DNA of 64,000 bases from Epiperipatus broadwayi (taxonomy: Eukaryota; Onychophora; Udeonychophora; Euonychophora; Peripatidae): NCBI GenBank assembly GCA_028023455.1, contig JAQFVV010000043.1, positions 1,363,483-1,427,482 of the forward strand. The letters are read 5' to 3'. The notes below the pieces were generated by a model. The model did no database searches. It saw only the letters and a list, made by a program, of their open reading frames with translations, and had not been told where the DNA came from. The position numbers were made by a program, and so were the translations under genes. Shown here piece after piece: positions 36,495 to 48,814 of the stretch; position 1 is the first letter of the stretch; each line of letters opens with the position of its first letter.

Positions 36495-37300
36495 TTTTAG
36501 CAAGAACCTTTTATTGTACATATATGTGTCAACCGTCCTGTAGTCTTCTTCAGAGCTATTATATAATGAATAAAATAAAATACATAACTATACAAATAAT
36601 ACCAAAAAAAAAAAAAAAAATGTAACAATAAACTAAAAACAATATCAAATATATAACAAAACCTAATAAAACTGAAATAAATATAATTAAACTCAAATAA
36701 AATAATCCAGTCAATATAAAATAAAATGTACAATATAAACAGAAAATAAATATAAATTATACATGTGTATTCCTAATTATATATATACATATTCAAGAAC
36801 AACTATTATTCTAAATATATTATTTTTATTATTTTTCATAATCTCTTAATTACTTCTATTCCTTATAAACTTAAACTTTATTTTTGATGGCGAAGATAAT
36901 AAAAATAAAGTTTAAGCGTATAAGGAATAGAGGTAATTAAGAGATTATGAAAAATAATAAAAATGAATAATATATTTAGATTAATAGTTGTTCTTGAATA
37001 TGTATGATTATAATTAGGAATACACAAGTATAATTTATATTTTGTTTTCTGTTTATATTGTATATTTTATTTTATATTGACTGGATTATTTTATTTGGGT
37101 TTAATTATATTTATTTCAGTTTTATTAGGTTTTGTTATATATTTTATGTTGTTTTTAGTTTTTTATTGTTTTTGTATAGTTACATATTTTATTTTATTTT
37201 TCATTATATCATAGCTCCGAAGAAGACTGCATGACAGTCGAAACGTTGGCATATATATGTACAATAAAAGATTTTTTGCTAAAAAGTGTTTGAAGTGATT
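36495..37300. repeat. Large palindrome of PLE-type ends (family A)
   Basis: Arms 36495-36885 and 36898-37290 are inverted copies (ACTTAAACTTTATTTTTGAT / AATAAAGTTTAAGC...; TAAACAGAAAATAAATATAA / TTGTTTTCTGTTTATATTGT; and so on) around a spacer of about 10-15 bp. Each arm ends in the family A hammerhead-like motif followed by GCATATATATGTACAATAAA. No coding sequence. Confidence 0.85.
37214..37250 (+). ncRNA. Hammerhead-like motif, family A
   Basis: CCGAAGA (37217-37223; CTGAAGA in the inverted partner near 36550), one extra A, a perfect GACTG-CATGA-CAGTC hairpin (37225-37239), then GAAAC (37240-37244) and GTT. The order of conserved boxes is that of a hammerhead. However, the extra base before stem II, the very short stem III and only three clear stem I pairs (GCT/GGC) leave activity uncertain. 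Confidence 0.45.
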
Positions 37301-38654
37301 TGGATAAAGTGAATAGCTATACTACGTCACTGTATTAACATATGCATCATTTCAAATATGGTGCTACAGATAGTTCGGAGAGAAAACCAGTCACCAATCA
37401 TTTTTTCATTGACGTATGATACTCACCTACTTCAATATAAGTTATTCTCAAAGGGTCTCTTTTGCTTTTTCCTTTTTTCCAAGTCAAAATAAGACCAATA
37501 ACTTTTTTAAAAAAAAAATTCCGTGAATCTATCCCTCATATACCAACAAGAAACATCATTTTACCAATCATATCTGTTTTGATCTTTGAATACCTAAATT
37601 AGTGAATTGGTTCATTATTTTTAATAACAACAAAATGCTTTTGAGACTCTTCTGTCTTTTTAAAGTGTGCTAAATACATATAGGAATATACAATTAGTTA
37701 AATTCATAAAAGGAAGCATAAGATTTTGCTACGCCTGTGCTATACCTTGCTGGGAAAAAACTCAATAAATTGTCATTTGTTATTGTGCCTTACTATATCC
37801 AGATAACTAAAAGTCGGTGTTGACATTCAAACTATGAGTGAGATTAAGTTAAGATAAAATAAAAATCATCTTTAAATAGTACAGTATTTCACTACAGGAT
37901 GAAGACTTTTCCAACATTCCTCCAAAGAAAAACTTTGACACAAAGGACACATCTTATCAAATAAAGTCAATTACTTGGTAATTAAAGTTTAAGATTTCTT
38001 TTTTATTTTATACTCTAGAACAAAAATAGGTAGATATTCATTACTGCCAAATCATTAGATGATTATAAAAAAAATCTTAAAGTTACACTATTGAATTACA
38101 TAAACTAAAATGATAAATATTTAATGAAATTTGCACTTACAAATATAATCCATTAGTACATTTAAAAATTAAAAAAACAAACAGCCAGAAATTCTTTAAC
38201 ATACTTTTTCTTTTCAAATCGTGTTTTTTTTATTTTATGAACTACTTTTTATTTCAGTTTCCTCTAATGTTTTGACTATATTATATGGTCATTGTCAAAG
38301 ATTGATTATTCCTATAAAATATAAATATATGTTTACAAAGAATTTCTGAAAACAACGTAATAAAAATACTTTATGACCTAAAGTAGAATTTATTTCTTTT
38401 AACTTTTTGCTTTCTTTCTTATGTCTACATCTTTTTACATTTAATTTTTTTTTTCTTTAATTTAAAAAAAAATTAAAATGGCAAAAGGATGTCGACACAT
38501 AAAGAAATCAAGAAATAAGTTTAAAAAATAAATTAATTGCAATCTATGTCGTGTAATATTTTTTATTATGTTGTTTTTTGGAAATTCTTTGTAAACATAT
38601 ATTTGTATATATAAATAATATAATGAGTATGCTATGCTGGAAGAGAAAGCATAT

Positions 38655-38720
38655 AAAATCTATCTAGAATTATCTATCCCCAAATCAGTTTCAAGCTGAT
38701 GGCTTTCCTCAGTGCGTTAA
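38655..38720 (-). repeat. Family B-like hammerhead fragment (minus)
   Basis: The minus strand reads CTGAGGA, AAGC-CATCA-GCTT (perfect stem II), GAAAC, TG, ATT, TGGGGATAG. Core boxes are present, but the GTC cleavage triplet has become ATT and the upstream stem I strand does not pair well. It shares only this segment with family B. Confidence 0.55.
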
Positions 38721-38763
38721 GTCACGTGATGTATGACTTGTTTTTTTTCCTATTATTTGTATA

Positions 38764-39621
38764 CACCTGGGTATCATTTTACGCGATAGATAGGTTTCTC
38801 AGAAAACACGCGCAAACAAAATCGCGCAAAAAAAAATAAGAAAATTAAATATGACTAATAAAAATTTTCAAATTTGAAAAAAATTGATACAAGACAAACT
38901 TTTTTTAACTATAATATTTAAGTTTATTCAAAACAATATATTTTTATGCATAATTTACAGTAATTTACATTTTTTATACACATTTTAATTATTATGGCTA
39001 TTTGCCGATAAACAGGTTCGTTTGCAAACTGGTAAAAAATCAGAATCTTCACAAGAGGAAATACAACTAGCGCCAACGTCACTCTCATGTTGTGTTAATG
39101 GTTTTCTGGTGACAACGTAATTAGTAATTAATCTAACAACTAAAAATTAAATTCTTATTTTTGTCTTTAATTTTTTAATTTTCAATTTTAATTGTGCCCA
39201 CTGCTATTACTCACCTTTTAAAAATAAACTTGTGAACACTAAATGATTAATAATTGATTACATTCTTTTTTAAAAAGCAAAAACAATGTGATTTAAAATG
39301 CAAAATTAACACGCACAATGTTTGAACAAATTTATATTACAATCTTGTAAAATTTAATGTGTGTATACATAAAATGTGGAAATCATGATTTTAATTTCAT
39401 TATTGCATAAAATCTTACTATTATAAAGCACTGAAAATATTGAAATTACTAAGATGAAAGTCGAATTCCAATAATGTGCTATTACTTTCAATATGACGTA
39501 AGTGTGCGAAATTTATTATTTAAAGTAATAGCGCATTATCGGAGTTCGACTTCCGGAGAAACATGAATCGCGTAACTTCAAAATCGCATTAAATAAATCC
39601 ACGTAAAAAGAGACCCAGGTG
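38764..39621. mobile_element. TIR DNA transposon, TA-flanked, non-coding
   Basis: Terminal inverted repeats CACCTGGGTATCATTTTACG (left) and CACCTGGGTCTCTTTTTACG (right, reverse complement), flanked by TA on both sides. The 858-bp interior holds CpG-containing subterminal motifs (ACACGCGCAAACAAAATCGC left, AATCGCGTAACTTCAAAATC right) and an internal palindrome with GTCGAATTCCAATAATG. A TA target and this size fit a non-autonomous Tc1/mariner-type element, possibly pogo/Tigger-like. No transposase ORF. Confidence 0.75.
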
Positions 39622-40069
39622 TATATATATTTTTATAGGAATAATCAATTCATTACAGTGATGTATAATATGGGCAAAACATTTGAAGAAAACTGAAATA
39701 AAAAATGAATAAAAAAAGATTTGAAAAGAAAAAGTATGTTAAAGAATTTGTCATAGTTTTTTTTTTTACATTTTTAAAACGATAAATCTTCATTTTCTTT
39801 CATATAATAGTTCTACACATATTTGTATAATTGAATTTACATATAACAAAATAAATGAATTGGAAAGATAATGTGAAATGCAGTATTTAAATGAATGGTG
39901 TTATTTTGCTAAATAATATGCTGTGTCATTTGTCACCATTAGGGCTTTAAGTTAGTATTTTGATAATTCCAATGACAAATTTAAGATATGGATTAATGAA
40001 GAATCATATAGATAAAAAGACTTGGATAATGTTGGTATGGAAATTTCATTTACAACTAAAAATATAAAG

Positions 40070-40210
40070 TTGTAATTATAAATTTATTAAACGCACATTA
40101 ATTATGTAAGTAATATTTACTGAGGCTATAACCTCGATAATATGCATATAAAATGCGATAGTAGGGACCTCTACAGGTGTTTTAACCACAAGCTTACGCT
40201 ATGGAAGAAT
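40070..40210 (+). repeat. Family D repeat, truncated copy
   Basis: TTATAAATTTATTAAACGCA, TTTACTGAGGCTATAACCTC, GTAGGGACCTCTACAGGTG and ACCACAAGCTTACG match the first half of family D at 12.65-12.75 and 9.9 kb, then the sequence diverges. Confidence 0.75.
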
Positions 40211-43200
40211 ATAGTATAATCTGATAGGTAATAAGTGGTCATACCTGGGGTGATAGCAAATCATCATCACTCTCAAGTAAATTAAATTTAAAATTTACAA
40301 AAAATATAATATTTTAGATATAAGATATAAACTAATGAGCAATGATCAAAAAATATATAATTATTATTAATAAAGATATTAATATGAGAAGATATTAAGT
40401 AATATTAATATCCAAAAATATATAAGCAATATTATCTACTAAGGAGAGCATGAGATCAAGAGAGATCTCTGAAAGATCAGCCAACTAGATCAGTTACTCC
40501 TCAGAGTAACTATAATTATATATCAACCAGCATTATAATAAGTAAAAGTAATACTCATCATTATAAGTGATCAAATAATAAAATAAAATCAACAGTCCTA
40601 CTTGTGGCTGGATTTGAACAATAGAAAATGTAAATAAAATCAATCTGGTGACTGGGTTGGAAATGGGTTTTCTATAGACCAGGATAACTATTGAGCCATT
40701 GCCAGCTTGGGACAATTATTTAACCATTAATTTGGAGGCACAAACTATGTGCTCATCCATCAGAATCCTGGGACATTAAAGCATGCTGATCATCATTAAT
40801 GCTCTGGCCACTTAGTGCCATTAATGCACTGGCAACTGTAAACTTCATTTCTAATAGAGACCAAATTAAAATGTCAAGGGCTTTAAAGAATATTCTCTTA
40901 TGTGCCAACCACGATGATGATTGATCATCACTAAATGCCCCTTAAGGATTAAATACACACCCCCATTCATATATTCATCTATTATACTCGTATCTAGTTC
41001 AGGAGGATGCAAGCTCTATTACTGTATGTGACCAAGAGATGATGGAAAAAGATATTCTAAAAATATTTAGAACCATTGGAATAATCTTCACAATTAAACA
41101 CAAGTTTATTAACAATAAAAATTTAAAAAATGATATTAAGGTCTAGAATAAGGCTATATACATATAAATTAAGCCTTCTGATTTTGATTAATATACAATA
41201 AAAAAAAATCACATTTATGATTTACAAAATTACTAGACATAATTCAAATTATATTATGATTTACATGATTAATATATTAGGTTTACTTAAAACCTATTCT
41301 GCACACAGGCATGTGGCTTGCTATAAAATGAACATGTTTGCATTTATCAAAATAATAAAATTATTAAAAATAAATATATAAAGAAAAATCAGCAATCAAA
41401 TTCTGTCATAACAGTTTAGGTTTCTTCTTTTTTAAAAAATAAAATAAAATTAGTTTTGAACCTATAACTGTTTTGATCGATTAATTATCAAAGTCTTTAG
41501 ATTATAGAAATTTCAAAATGTTTTAAATTAATTAAAACAACTCACTTTTGTATATACATTTATCTGTGCTTCTCTGCATATAGACACAGCAGCGTATGCA
41601 CAACCACGTCTTCAGCAAGCCAAACTGAACTGATTTCTTTATCAGCTCTTTTTATAATCTTGGTTGGGTCAAATGATAAAAACGTAGTGACTTTTAAATC
41701 TGTCTTAATTCTTTTGAAAACAAGTTTTATCAAGGTGTCATATATGTTTTTACTTAGATAGAGATTTACCAATTAATTAAAAGATTTCAAAAATAGACAT
41801 TTTTACAATTATCAGAAAACATGCTTATTTTTAAATTTCAAAATCAGTTACAAATAATATTTATTAGAAATTGTTAAAATATTTATTTCATAATAAAATT
41901 CTGTTTTAATTCAGAGTTATTTAACCCTTTATTTATTATTTTTATTTTAAGTGAAATGTAAAAAATATCTACAAAAATTTGTTCTATTTTTTTTTTACTT
42001 TATATATATGTATGCACACACACAACTATGTTGCTATATGCCATGTAACCCAACTAGTTACAATAGATATATTTTATTTTAATGTGTTAAAGATCGTGCA
42101 TTTAAATATTTAATTCTCATTTTTCTTAGAAACTTTCAGCTTATTTATTAGTAATCTGATTTTTTCAAAAAAGTTCAATTAATAAAATTTAAAAATATCA
42201 GATTCTGGAACTTGAACGAACAATAAAAATGATTTTGTTTTCAAAACATTACACTTCTTATCAAATAATCATATGACAATTGTTATGTGATGAATAAAAT
42301 ATGTTGTTGCTCTCAGTATTGAAACGCTTGAATAAATTGTCTTATAAGTACCCTGTTGTGTAATTATATATCTTAATTTGCTTTTAAGCAGAGAATTTAA
42401 TATATGTACAATCTTAGAACTGTGTATACATGTATTCTTTGTGTGTGTGTGTGATTATTTGTGCTTAGTAGATTGATAATATTTGTTGAACCTGTAATAT
42501 AATAATCTGATAATATTTAAATCTATCTTTGTTTTTTTATTCTGCATATTCAATTAGAATTGTGATCAGAATATTTATTAATGCAATTGTTTTATAATTT
42601 CCCTTTATACAGACTAGGCAATAGGATATTGTATTCAAATGATAATCTTGATCATATTAGTAATTTATCATTCTCTTCATTTTTTAAAAAGCTCTTTTAT
42701 TAATTTTTTCAAATTTTATTTCATTAAAATCTGCTTTGTACATTTTTTCAGTTTCTATTCATATGTTTTTTTAGAATTTTATTTGTTCTGATATTTTCAT
42801 TTCCTCAGTAATTTTTCAGCCATTTGAGTATATCCTTCACAGTCTTTTTAACTCGTTCTATGTTGTCGATTGACAATTTTTGAATTGCCACTTCAGTTTC
42901 TCAGTGTTCTCTTTTTATGTGCAAGTTATAATTTTTGTACGTAGGATAAAGTCTCATCTAACCTTTTCTTAGTTTCCAATCTTTGACTCTTAAATCTAAA
43001 TCTTTGTTTATATTTTTGATTTTTTCTTTAATCACTGATTGTTATTTTTTCCATTGTTTCTGTCTCTACTGTCTAGTTAGATCTCTTTATTCTGAAAATA
43101 GGTTTTATTTAATTTTGCAATCTTCAGCGTATGATATTTGCAAATACTAGACTATTTCTTTAGATTGAATATGTTTATATTAAATGAACAGTTTGAATTT

Positions 43201-43784
43201 AGAGAATTATTATTGTTATCTACCATATATATATAAAATCATAACAGAAATGGAAATAGAAGCTAATGATGTACTTCACTAAAAATCTCAGATGTAAATC
43301 TGTTAATAAGGGACTAAAATTTCTCCTATTTGCCACCCTTATAAAAAAAGAACAAAGTGATGTTAAAAATCTCATATAAACAGAGCATTTGTAGTAAAAA
43401 GTACAGTATTCTGAAAAAGCATTAGTAAACTTTCTTCGGCACACTTAAATATATGTTAAAGAAAAAAAATAGGAAAAATGTAACAATTTAATTTCTTTAA
43501 ATTAAATGTTTTTCTAGAGTTTTTATGTAGATATATGTAATGTGTTAGATTGTTACTGAAAGCTGGGAAAACCTTAAGATATTCGAATCTTTCATGTTTT
43601 TTTTTTTTTGTCTTTTGAAAAAAAATGATTTGAAGGTTTGTGATGTTGGTATTTTAATTGTATTTATATGTTGAACTTTTTCCATCATCTAATATGAGTA
43701 TTGAATGTCTTTAGAAATATTTAACTTTATTTAAATATTCCAAATACATTCAACTGTTAGTAATAGAACGCAGGTTAGTATATA

Positions 43785-44315
43785 CACATTTCAAGAGGTA
43801 TTATTCTTTCCTCTTCTTCAGATGTTGCTGGCATGACCAATAACAGTACTAGCATGGGAATTGACCCTGTACTCTAAAATTCTTGAGAATTGAATTTTAA
43901 GGTAAATCTCTAACCAACAGCCATCTTGCCAAAGGCAACAGTCAGTAGAAATTTTATATACTTATTTATGAGGTTTTTCCTGATTTCTCCACCTTTTTCT
44001 AATAGCAAAGTTGATTAGTGGTTTCCATACATTATGTATAGTCACACTAAGTTGGCTTATGGAATTTTTTGCCATTATCATGTGAGCAGCTTCTTTAAAT
44101 TTTCTTCTTTGTACCTTTTCTTCTCTATCTAATATTTTTGTATTTTGCCAATTGAACATATGTCCATTGGTACATACATGGTCTGCTACTGTAGACATCT
44201 GTTTTCTCTCTTCTAATCATCAATTTATGTTCTTATAAATACTTTTCAATGAGATGACTGGTCTCACCAATATACATTTTTCCACATTAACATGGTATGT
44301 CATAGATGCAGTTTT
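43785..44315 (-). mobile_element. Penelope-like 3' module with tRNA-like segment (minus arm)
   Basis: On the minus strand, from about 44310 down: a degraded GIY-YIG domain (MYIGETSHLIEKYL-stop-EHKL), then an ORF 44198-43962 including GHMFNWQNTKILDREEKVQR and KEAAHMIMAKNSI, ending in ...KPHK-stop. Next come a tRNA-like segment at 43850-43931 and a hammerhead-like CTGAAGA-AGAGG-CCTCTT-GAAAT at 43785-43823. The RT part is missing. It is mirrored by 44317-44860. Confidence 0.75.
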
Positions 44316-44316
44316 T

Positions 44317-44860
44317 TCATCTATGAAATACCATATGAATGCAGAAGAAGGTATATTGGTGAGACCAATCATCCCATTGAAAAGTGCTTGTAAGAACACA
44401 ATTTGATGGTTAGAAGAGAAGTCTCTAAGATAGCAGACCTTGTATGTACCAGTGAACATATGTTCAATTGGGAAAATGCAAAAATATTGGATAGAGCAGA
44501 AAAGGTACAAAGAAGAAAAATTAAAGAAGCTGCTCACATGACAATGGCAAACAATTTCTTAAGTCAACTTAGTGTGATTATACATAAGGTATGGAAACCA
44601 CTAATCAACTTTGCTCTTAGAAAAAGGTGGAGAAATCAGAAGGAGCCTCATAGATAAGTATATGAAATTTCTACTGACTGTTGCCTTTGGCAGGATGCCT
44701 CAGTTGGTTAGAGCTTTACCTTAAAATTCAATACTCAAAAATCTAAGGGTCCAGGTTCGATTCCCATGCTTGTACTGTCACTGGTCAGGCCAGCAACCCC
44801 TGAAGAAGAGAGGAGAAGAATACATCTCAAATAAAGACATTCAATACTCATATTAGATGA
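44317..44860 (+). mobile_element. Penelope-like 3' module with tRNA-like segment (plus arm)
   Basis: Inverted partner of 43785-44315, centred near 44316. It reads IPYECRRRYIGETNHPIEKC with an in-frame stop, then EHNLMVRREVSKIADLVC, the GIY-YIG pattern 'CxCGxxYIGETxRxxxxRlxEH'. The frame runs to 44657 through FNWENAKILDRAEKVQRRKI and ends HR-stop. After it come the tRNA-like segment (44690-44772) and a decayed CTGAAGAAGAG motif at about 44799. Confidence 0.75.
44690..44772 (+). repeat. tRNA-like pol III promoter module inside a PLE end
   Basis: An A-box-like stretch TGCCTCAGTTGGTTAGAGC at 44697-44715 and a perfect B box GGTTCGATTCC about 58 nt downstream (near 44755). The acceptor stem does not close into a functional tRNA. 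The same module stands at the same relative place in the minus arm, where its B box has decayed to GGTCAATTCC. Confidence 0.7.
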
Positions 44861-45389
44861 TGGAAATAGTCCAACATATAAATACATTGTTAATAGACTC
44901 TTTGTTATTGCATTCTTTCGGTCTTTCTTTTCTTTGGCAATAAATAATCGGCTTTCAGAAATAGATCTTAGAAATACATATTTACCATAAGAAATTTTGC
45001 AAAAAAAATGTGATTCTAAGCAACATGTTAAATTGAGAGAATTTTAAATCCTACATGTGTTTGGTGTCACTCTTTTCTAATTTTATCCAACTTTAATGTA
45101 ATGTTGTTGGAATTTCAAAAACACTCCACATATATATTGTATGAAAAGAATGCATTAGAAATAAATATTTTTCCATAAGTTTCGCTAAAAAAGTTGCCCC
45201 CTTGGGGGAGAGGGCAATGGCCCTTAGTATAAATATAAATTTATGGTATGAATTATAATTTGTTTAAATCTACAATATCTTCTAGTCATCATATGATTAT
45301 TGTGAGTGAATTGTATATATAATTTATTAATTTGATTAATAAATATGTATAACTATTCAAAATTTCCAGTATTTATTTCATTGTTTTTG

Positions 45390-46260
45390 AAAAGATATAT
45401 GGTAGAGTAAAACTGATCATATTGTTGAATGTTTTGAAAAATAAAAATATATATTGGAAAGAGATTGTTCATTACAAAATTTGTAAACATGTCAGAAAAT
45501 ATTTGTAAAATGTAATGGTTTTTTTAAAGAAGAGATGTATGTAGCAAAATGGGTGAAACAGATATTATATATCTCTTGTTTAATATAAATCTAAATGAAT
45601 TAATGAACGAATGTTATTTTGATCAAGTCAACATTAAAAATAAAAGAACTTATTATATAAGATTTTCTGATGATTTGGAAAATTTTATAGATTACAAGAA
45701 TGACGTTAAAAAATGTTATATGAGAATAGGTGGTGAGATTAAAATATTGAGTGTAAGCATTAGACAGGAAATTATAATTTAGGAAAATGCTTTTAAATAT
45801 TTAGGAAGTTGGATAATTAATGCTGATGATGATGATGGAAATAATTATAAAAAAAAATTAAAGTGAACGTTTTAATGGCTAAACATATTTTTAATCAAGA
45901 CAGTTATTGCTCTTTGTTCAACTTAGGTTTTATAATGAACTTTTTAAATGTTTTGTTTGAAATGTCATTTTATAGATATGAAGATTTGGAGGAATGTAAT
46001 TATAAGATTAAGAATGTAGAAATATTGAAAAAGTGAATTGGTATTTACATTAAAACTATAATTATGGAAGGTCTGTTGAAATTATGTAAGGTAAAAGAGA
46101 GCTAAAACAAAAAGAAAAGAAATTGATAAATCGTTCTAAAAGGGAATAATTATGATTGCTTAAAAGTTAAGCAAAGAATTGAAATATTTGGAGAAAGTAA
46201 TCCAGTTTGATATAAGAATCTGCCTTTTAGCTAATAATTAATCTTCATACTGATATAAAT
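45390..46260 (+). pseudogene. Non-LTR retrotransposon RT fragment
   Basis: Plus-strand RT in broken frames. FEKIYGRVKLIILLNVLKNK near 45390 is the 'DFeKAFDxVxhxxLixxL' block. The ORF 45549-45782 begins MGETDIIYLLFNINLNELMN, the 'GCxLSPLLFNIYxNdlm' block, and continues with YYIRFSDDLENFI, a degraded FADD box with S at the second position. FKYLGSWIINADDD follows at about 45795, then AKHIFNQ near 45880. Later blocks are only hinted at. Confidence 0.75.
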
Positions 46261-46890
46261 TTGTCTGCCCCTTGTAAGAGCATTACTGTTGTATTTCGTT
46301 ATGTTTTTCGTTTTTTCCATTATTTGACATCTACATTAATTTTCAGCAGTTTTTTTGCTAGAATTGTGAGTTGTAAATGATCATCTTTCTAAGGAAAGTG
46401 ACAATACTTCATTATATCCATATCTATAAAATCCTACTACTCTCCTATAGCATGGTCCAATCCTTTATTTCCAGTTCCTCAAAAAATTGTGTCTCATTGT
46501 TTGAAAATTGTGTCTTACCAATATAATTTTTTTTTCTACAGAAATTCAGCTTTATGTTTTTAATTATCTCTGAATATATTTTTTTGAAACATATTTAATT
46601 TTTTAAAATTTGTTCTGTGTGGCTCTTTTAAATTGAAATATTTATGTCTCTCTTTTTTTCTTCTTCTTAGTTAAGTCTAGTTTTAGCTATCTATAAAATT
46701 TTGACATTTCAGATTGGCGTAGAAGGTTTCTGCAACATTGTGTAAGTCTGTGCCTACTTATCAAGATTACTTATACAGTTGGATTCGATTTATATATCAA
46801 CTATCATTCATATTTAATTTTCTCAGAATACACTATTGACTAACTTGTAAAAAAATAATAAATTTTATTTAATTTTTTTATATTTTTTAG

Positions 46891-46962
46891 AAAGATAATC
46901 TTGTGGAAAATATTGAAGAAATGTTGACACGTCTTGATGAATTTTGCACCTTAGTTGATATG
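46891..46962 (+). CDS. BLOC1S4: BLOC1S4 exon 2
   Basis: A 72-nt exon of 24 codons, phase 0 at both ends. It is bounded by a T-rich tract with ...ttttttag at 46890 and a GTAAGA donor at 46963. The translation includes NIEEMLTRLDEFCTLVDM, matching the conserved BLOC1S4 segment where vertebrate proteins have a 'LTRVDEFxxMLDMLRGDS' pattern. This helical part belongs to the coiled-coil core that packs with other BLOC-1 subunits. It joins exon 3 in frame to give DM-IRGDS, exactly the order seen in the family. It follows an intron of about 19 kb filled with LINE, PLE, SINE and hAT remnants. Confidence 0.9.
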
Positions 46963-47931
46963 GTAAGAAGTCCAACTGAGTTTTGTATACATATATATGA
47001 ATAATTGTCCTTAATATTATAAATAATTACTAATTATATTAAAAAGTTAAATGGCATATTATAACAGCCAAAAAAGTTAGAATTTTTATTGTATAATACA
47101 TTTTCTCCTCTTTCTCTATCTTTTCTGCATTAGTAACAATGGCTCTTATATAAATATCAGTGATATTAACATTCCCTATACCCTCAGTACATTGCAATGT
47201 CTTTATAAAATTCTAGCAACTGACATTTGCAATTGTATAAGTTTTCCTCATATCTCTAAGAAAATGATACATACAAGTGGCATTGTTATTATATTCGTAG
47301 AGTATAAATTGTCCACACATATTTCCATAAATTATATCAATTTTATTATGTATATTATTTTAATTGTTCAAATACTTAATTTTAATTATGTTTTAATTTT
47401 AAATTTAACCCATCTTTCAAGGCCTTACATATAACTTATATATTCATACATGTATGCATCCTTTATATATTATAACAATCTATAATTAATATATAGGATA
47501 AATTAGCACATTAGGGATTGCTTGACTATAACTGAAAAGAATGTAAGAAATTCTCAGGGTTTTAAATTATTAAATTAAACAGATAACAAATACACTAACA
47601 TACAGCTGGATAACAAAGGGCATTTTATTGTAGTCAACTATATATTTAATAAATAAAATATTTACGTAATCTTAATTCTAAGGAATAATATTCTTTTATG
47701 TTGTTTATCTTATAATTAATAAAATACAATATAAATCTTTATTATATTATAATAACTTACAAATACATCAACATAATAATTATATATATATATATAAAAG
47801 CCTTTTTCGATAATTCTAAATTTTTTACCCTAATACCTCTTACTAATACTAACACGTATATTACGTATATAGCGATATCTACCGACATTTTCTATAATTC
47901 ATTATTTCTATCAATTTATTTATATTTCTCT

Positions 47932-48789
47932 TTATACTATTTCCCATTCTTTATCCATTACCCAATCATTCGTTAAATCAATTAACTTTTTGTAAATGTT
48001 CATACATGTATTTATATTATTTTTTATATAATTTGTTTCATATATTTTCCTTCTATTTATTTCCTTTATATAATTTAATGGTCTTATGTTTTTAATACAA
48101 TCTATTTTATGTCCAAATTTTAAATACTGAACATATAATGCTAATCTATCATCCCTCCTTTCAATAGTACTATTATGCTCCTTTGCCCTTTGTTTTAATT
48201 GTTTAGATGTTTGCCCATAAACCATTTTATATACTGTTCCCTTTGTATATTTCATATCATTAATTTTATAATTTCCTATTAATATATCTAGATTTCTACT
48301 ATTAGACCATCCAATTTTTATATTTTTATCCATGTAATTTTTAATTAATATATCATAAATTTTAGGTATATATGCAATTTTTATCCATTTTATATTATTT
48401 AATATTTTATTCCCCCTAATATTATTTTTACTATTATATAATATATTCCTAATATTTCTAGGATTATATCCATAGCTAGAATATAATTTAATAAATTGTT
48501 ATTTTTGTACTTCAGTTTTTTTATCTGTATTATACCTATCATTTTTAATTTTAAAATTCCTAATTACTGCCATCTTTTGCATCCATGCTTGTTGTGAATC
48601 CCTATAAATTATTTTCCTTATTTTATCTTCTTTAATAAAATGATTTAATACAATCATATTATTGTTTATCTTTAGTTCTATATCTAAATATTTTATTTTA
48701 TTATCTATCTCTTTTATCGTAAATTTTATATTATTTATATTATGATTAAATTCATTATAATAATTAATAAAGCAAGTCATATATAACAT
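47932..48789 (-). pseudogene. PLE linker and GIY-YIG endonuclease
   Basis: After the foldback insertion the minus strand resumes at 48789 with NIKFTIKEIDNKIKYLDIEL, the 'iqFTxExexngxLpFLDvxv' block that follows YVDD in these elements. The ORF 48333-47932 then carries KGTVYKMVYGQTSKQLKQRA and KEHN, the GIY-YIG motif with RxxEH, and LKFGHKIDCIKNI, the 'HxxxxgHxiDwxxxxil' block. It ends with EWEIV-stop at 47932, inside the duplicated 3' arm. Confidence 0.8.
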
Positions 48790-48814
48790 GACATTACTTT
48801 TATGAGCTTGTAAT

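Larger units (their letters stand above)
38190..39760. repeat. Nested inverted repeats
   Basis: The outer pair is 38195-38310 with 39635-39755 (TCTTTAACATACTTTTTCTT / AAGAAAAAGTATGTTAAAGA). An inner pair, 38325-38440 with 38480-38600 (TGTTTACAAAGAATTTCTGA / GGAAATTCTTTGTAAACATA), makes a second hairpin. A TA-flanked element lies within the outer pair. Confidence 0.75.
27920..46890 (+). other. BLOC1S4 intron 1 (about 19 kb)
   Basis: Inferred from the GT at 27920 and the AG at 46889-46890, both in phase 0. It contains a SINE, LINE remnants, hAT and TIR elements, and PLE palindromes, listed separately. The sub-stretches 28.53-30.8 kb and 41.0-43.7 kb hold only AT-rich sequence with poly-T/poly-A runs, in which I see nothing specific. 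Confidence 0.75.

Noticed and set aside
41560-41772. 70-codon minus ORF containing FLSFDPTKIIKRADKEIS
   Set aside because: No recognisable family, no neighbours in frame, and of a length expected by chance; left unannotated.
44690-44772. Functional tRNA gene
   Set aside because: A and B boxes are present but the acceptor and anticodon arms do not pair properly, and the segment is part of a repeated PLE module.
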